Origin: Crocinitomicaceae bacterium
GTDB lineage: Bacteria; Bacteroidota; Bacteroidia; Flavobacteriales_G; Salibacteraceae
NCBI GenBank assembly: GCA_018623405.1
Contig: JAAZVO010000189.1
Span: 1 to 5,580 of the forward strand
Length of the DNA stretch: 5,580 nt
Reading direction: 5' to 3'
Positions within the stretch are counted from its first letter, which is position 1. The number at the start of each line of letters is the position of its first letter. The notes beneath the pieces were generated by a model that saw only the letters and a program-made list of their open reading frames with translations, made no database searches and had not been told where the DNA came from. The position numbers and the translations under genes are program-made. Positions 5,312-5,580 of the stretch are shown one piece after another.

Positions 5312-5580
5312 GCTCAACAACTTCTCCACTTCATCCTCTATCGGTTTACGAAACACGAATTGATCATCAAATACATCTAAAACAATTTCAGAGTCTTTCT
5401 CCACCTTACCGGCCAAAATCTCTTTTGACAATTCATTCAAGACTTTCTTTTGAATCAAGCGTTTTACAGGTCGTGCCCCAAATTGCGGATCAAAACCTGT
5501 TTTAGCTAAGCTTTCAATCACTTCATCGGTAGACAACAACCTAATGTTGCTTTTATCCAATTGCTTTTGTAGAATTTTAA
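5309..5580 (-). CDS. clpB: ATP-dependent chaperone ClpB, C-terminal end (5' part outside the window)
   Basis: On the minus strand, 89 codons run from the window edge to TAG at 5311-5309. ClpB is a cytosolic hexameric AAA+ disaggregase that works with the DnaK system on heat-aggregated proteins. Visible is the C-terminal small domain of the second AAA+ module: KILQKQLDKSNIRLLSTDEV, then GFDPQFGARPVKRLIQKKV, whose GAR is the sensor-2 arginine motif, and LSKEILAGKVEKDSEIVLD near the end. The final residues, EDEVEKLLS, are an acidic tail. GYDP-x-GARPLKR and LxxxILxG favour ClpB; ClpA/ClpC share the sensor-2 region, so a ClpC assignment is the main alternative. The TTG at 5560-5558 is an internal Leu codon; the true start lies far outside the window. 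The gene converges on mrr across a 179-base gap. Confidence 0.9.
   Translation of the reverse strand, partial: KILQKQLDKSNIRLLSTDEVIESLAKTGFDPQFGARPVKRLIQKKVLNELSKEILAGKVEKDSEIVLDVFDDQFVFRKPIEDEVEKLLS

Noticed and set aside
5224..5505. 93-codon plus-strand frame over the heptamer repeat and clpB
   Set aside because: The first third is low-complexity translation of the tandem repeat and the rest is antisense to clpB.

Overview
The window looks like a piece of a Bacteroidota chromosome (Flavobacteriia- or Cytophagales-like). It is AT-rich, the gene starts lack Shine-Dalgarno sequences, the proteins resemble Bacteroidota homologues, and one is a lipoprotein M3 peptidase. No rRNA, tRNA, transposase or integrase is visible, and the exact genus cannot be read from the sequence.

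Layout. Bases 1-1546 (+) are the C-terminal 514 codons of pyruvate, phosphate dikinase (ppdK), cut by the window edge; the phosphocarrier histidine and PEP/pyruvate-site residues are all present. A strong intrinsic terminator (1572-1599) ends exactly one base before the ATG of a small VOC/glyoxalase-fold protein (1600-2022, +). Next, after 33 bases, is a large M3-family zinc dipeptidyl carboxypeptidase with a lipoprotein signal (2056-4206, +). Then comes an Mrr-type (type IV, modified-DNA-directed) restriction endonuclease (4248-5129, +). Its N-terminal winged-helix half and C-terminal PD-(D/E)XK half lie in the same frame, separated only by a single TAA codon at 4641-4643. The region 5130-5311 has no gene. 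It holds a short interspersed-repeat-like palindrome, an AT palindrome, a probable bidirectional terminator and a heptanucleotide tandem repeat. The tandem repeat runs into the stop codon of a convergent clpB (5309-5580, -), of which only the C-terminal 89 codons are visible.

How the genes relate. ppdK (central carbon metabolism), the peptidase (envelope peptide turnover) and clpB (protein disaggregation) are housekeeping-type genes with no obvious joint function. The mrr locus is the accessory element: by hand counts of a few lines it is more AT-rich (about 27-35% GC) than its neighbours (about 40%). It looks like a defence gene inserted between core genes and then interrupted by a nonsense mutation. 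I do not see a convincing undescribed multi-gene system. The points most worth a second look are the interrupted mrr, the terminator abutting a start codon, and the repeat-rich convergent gap before clpB.
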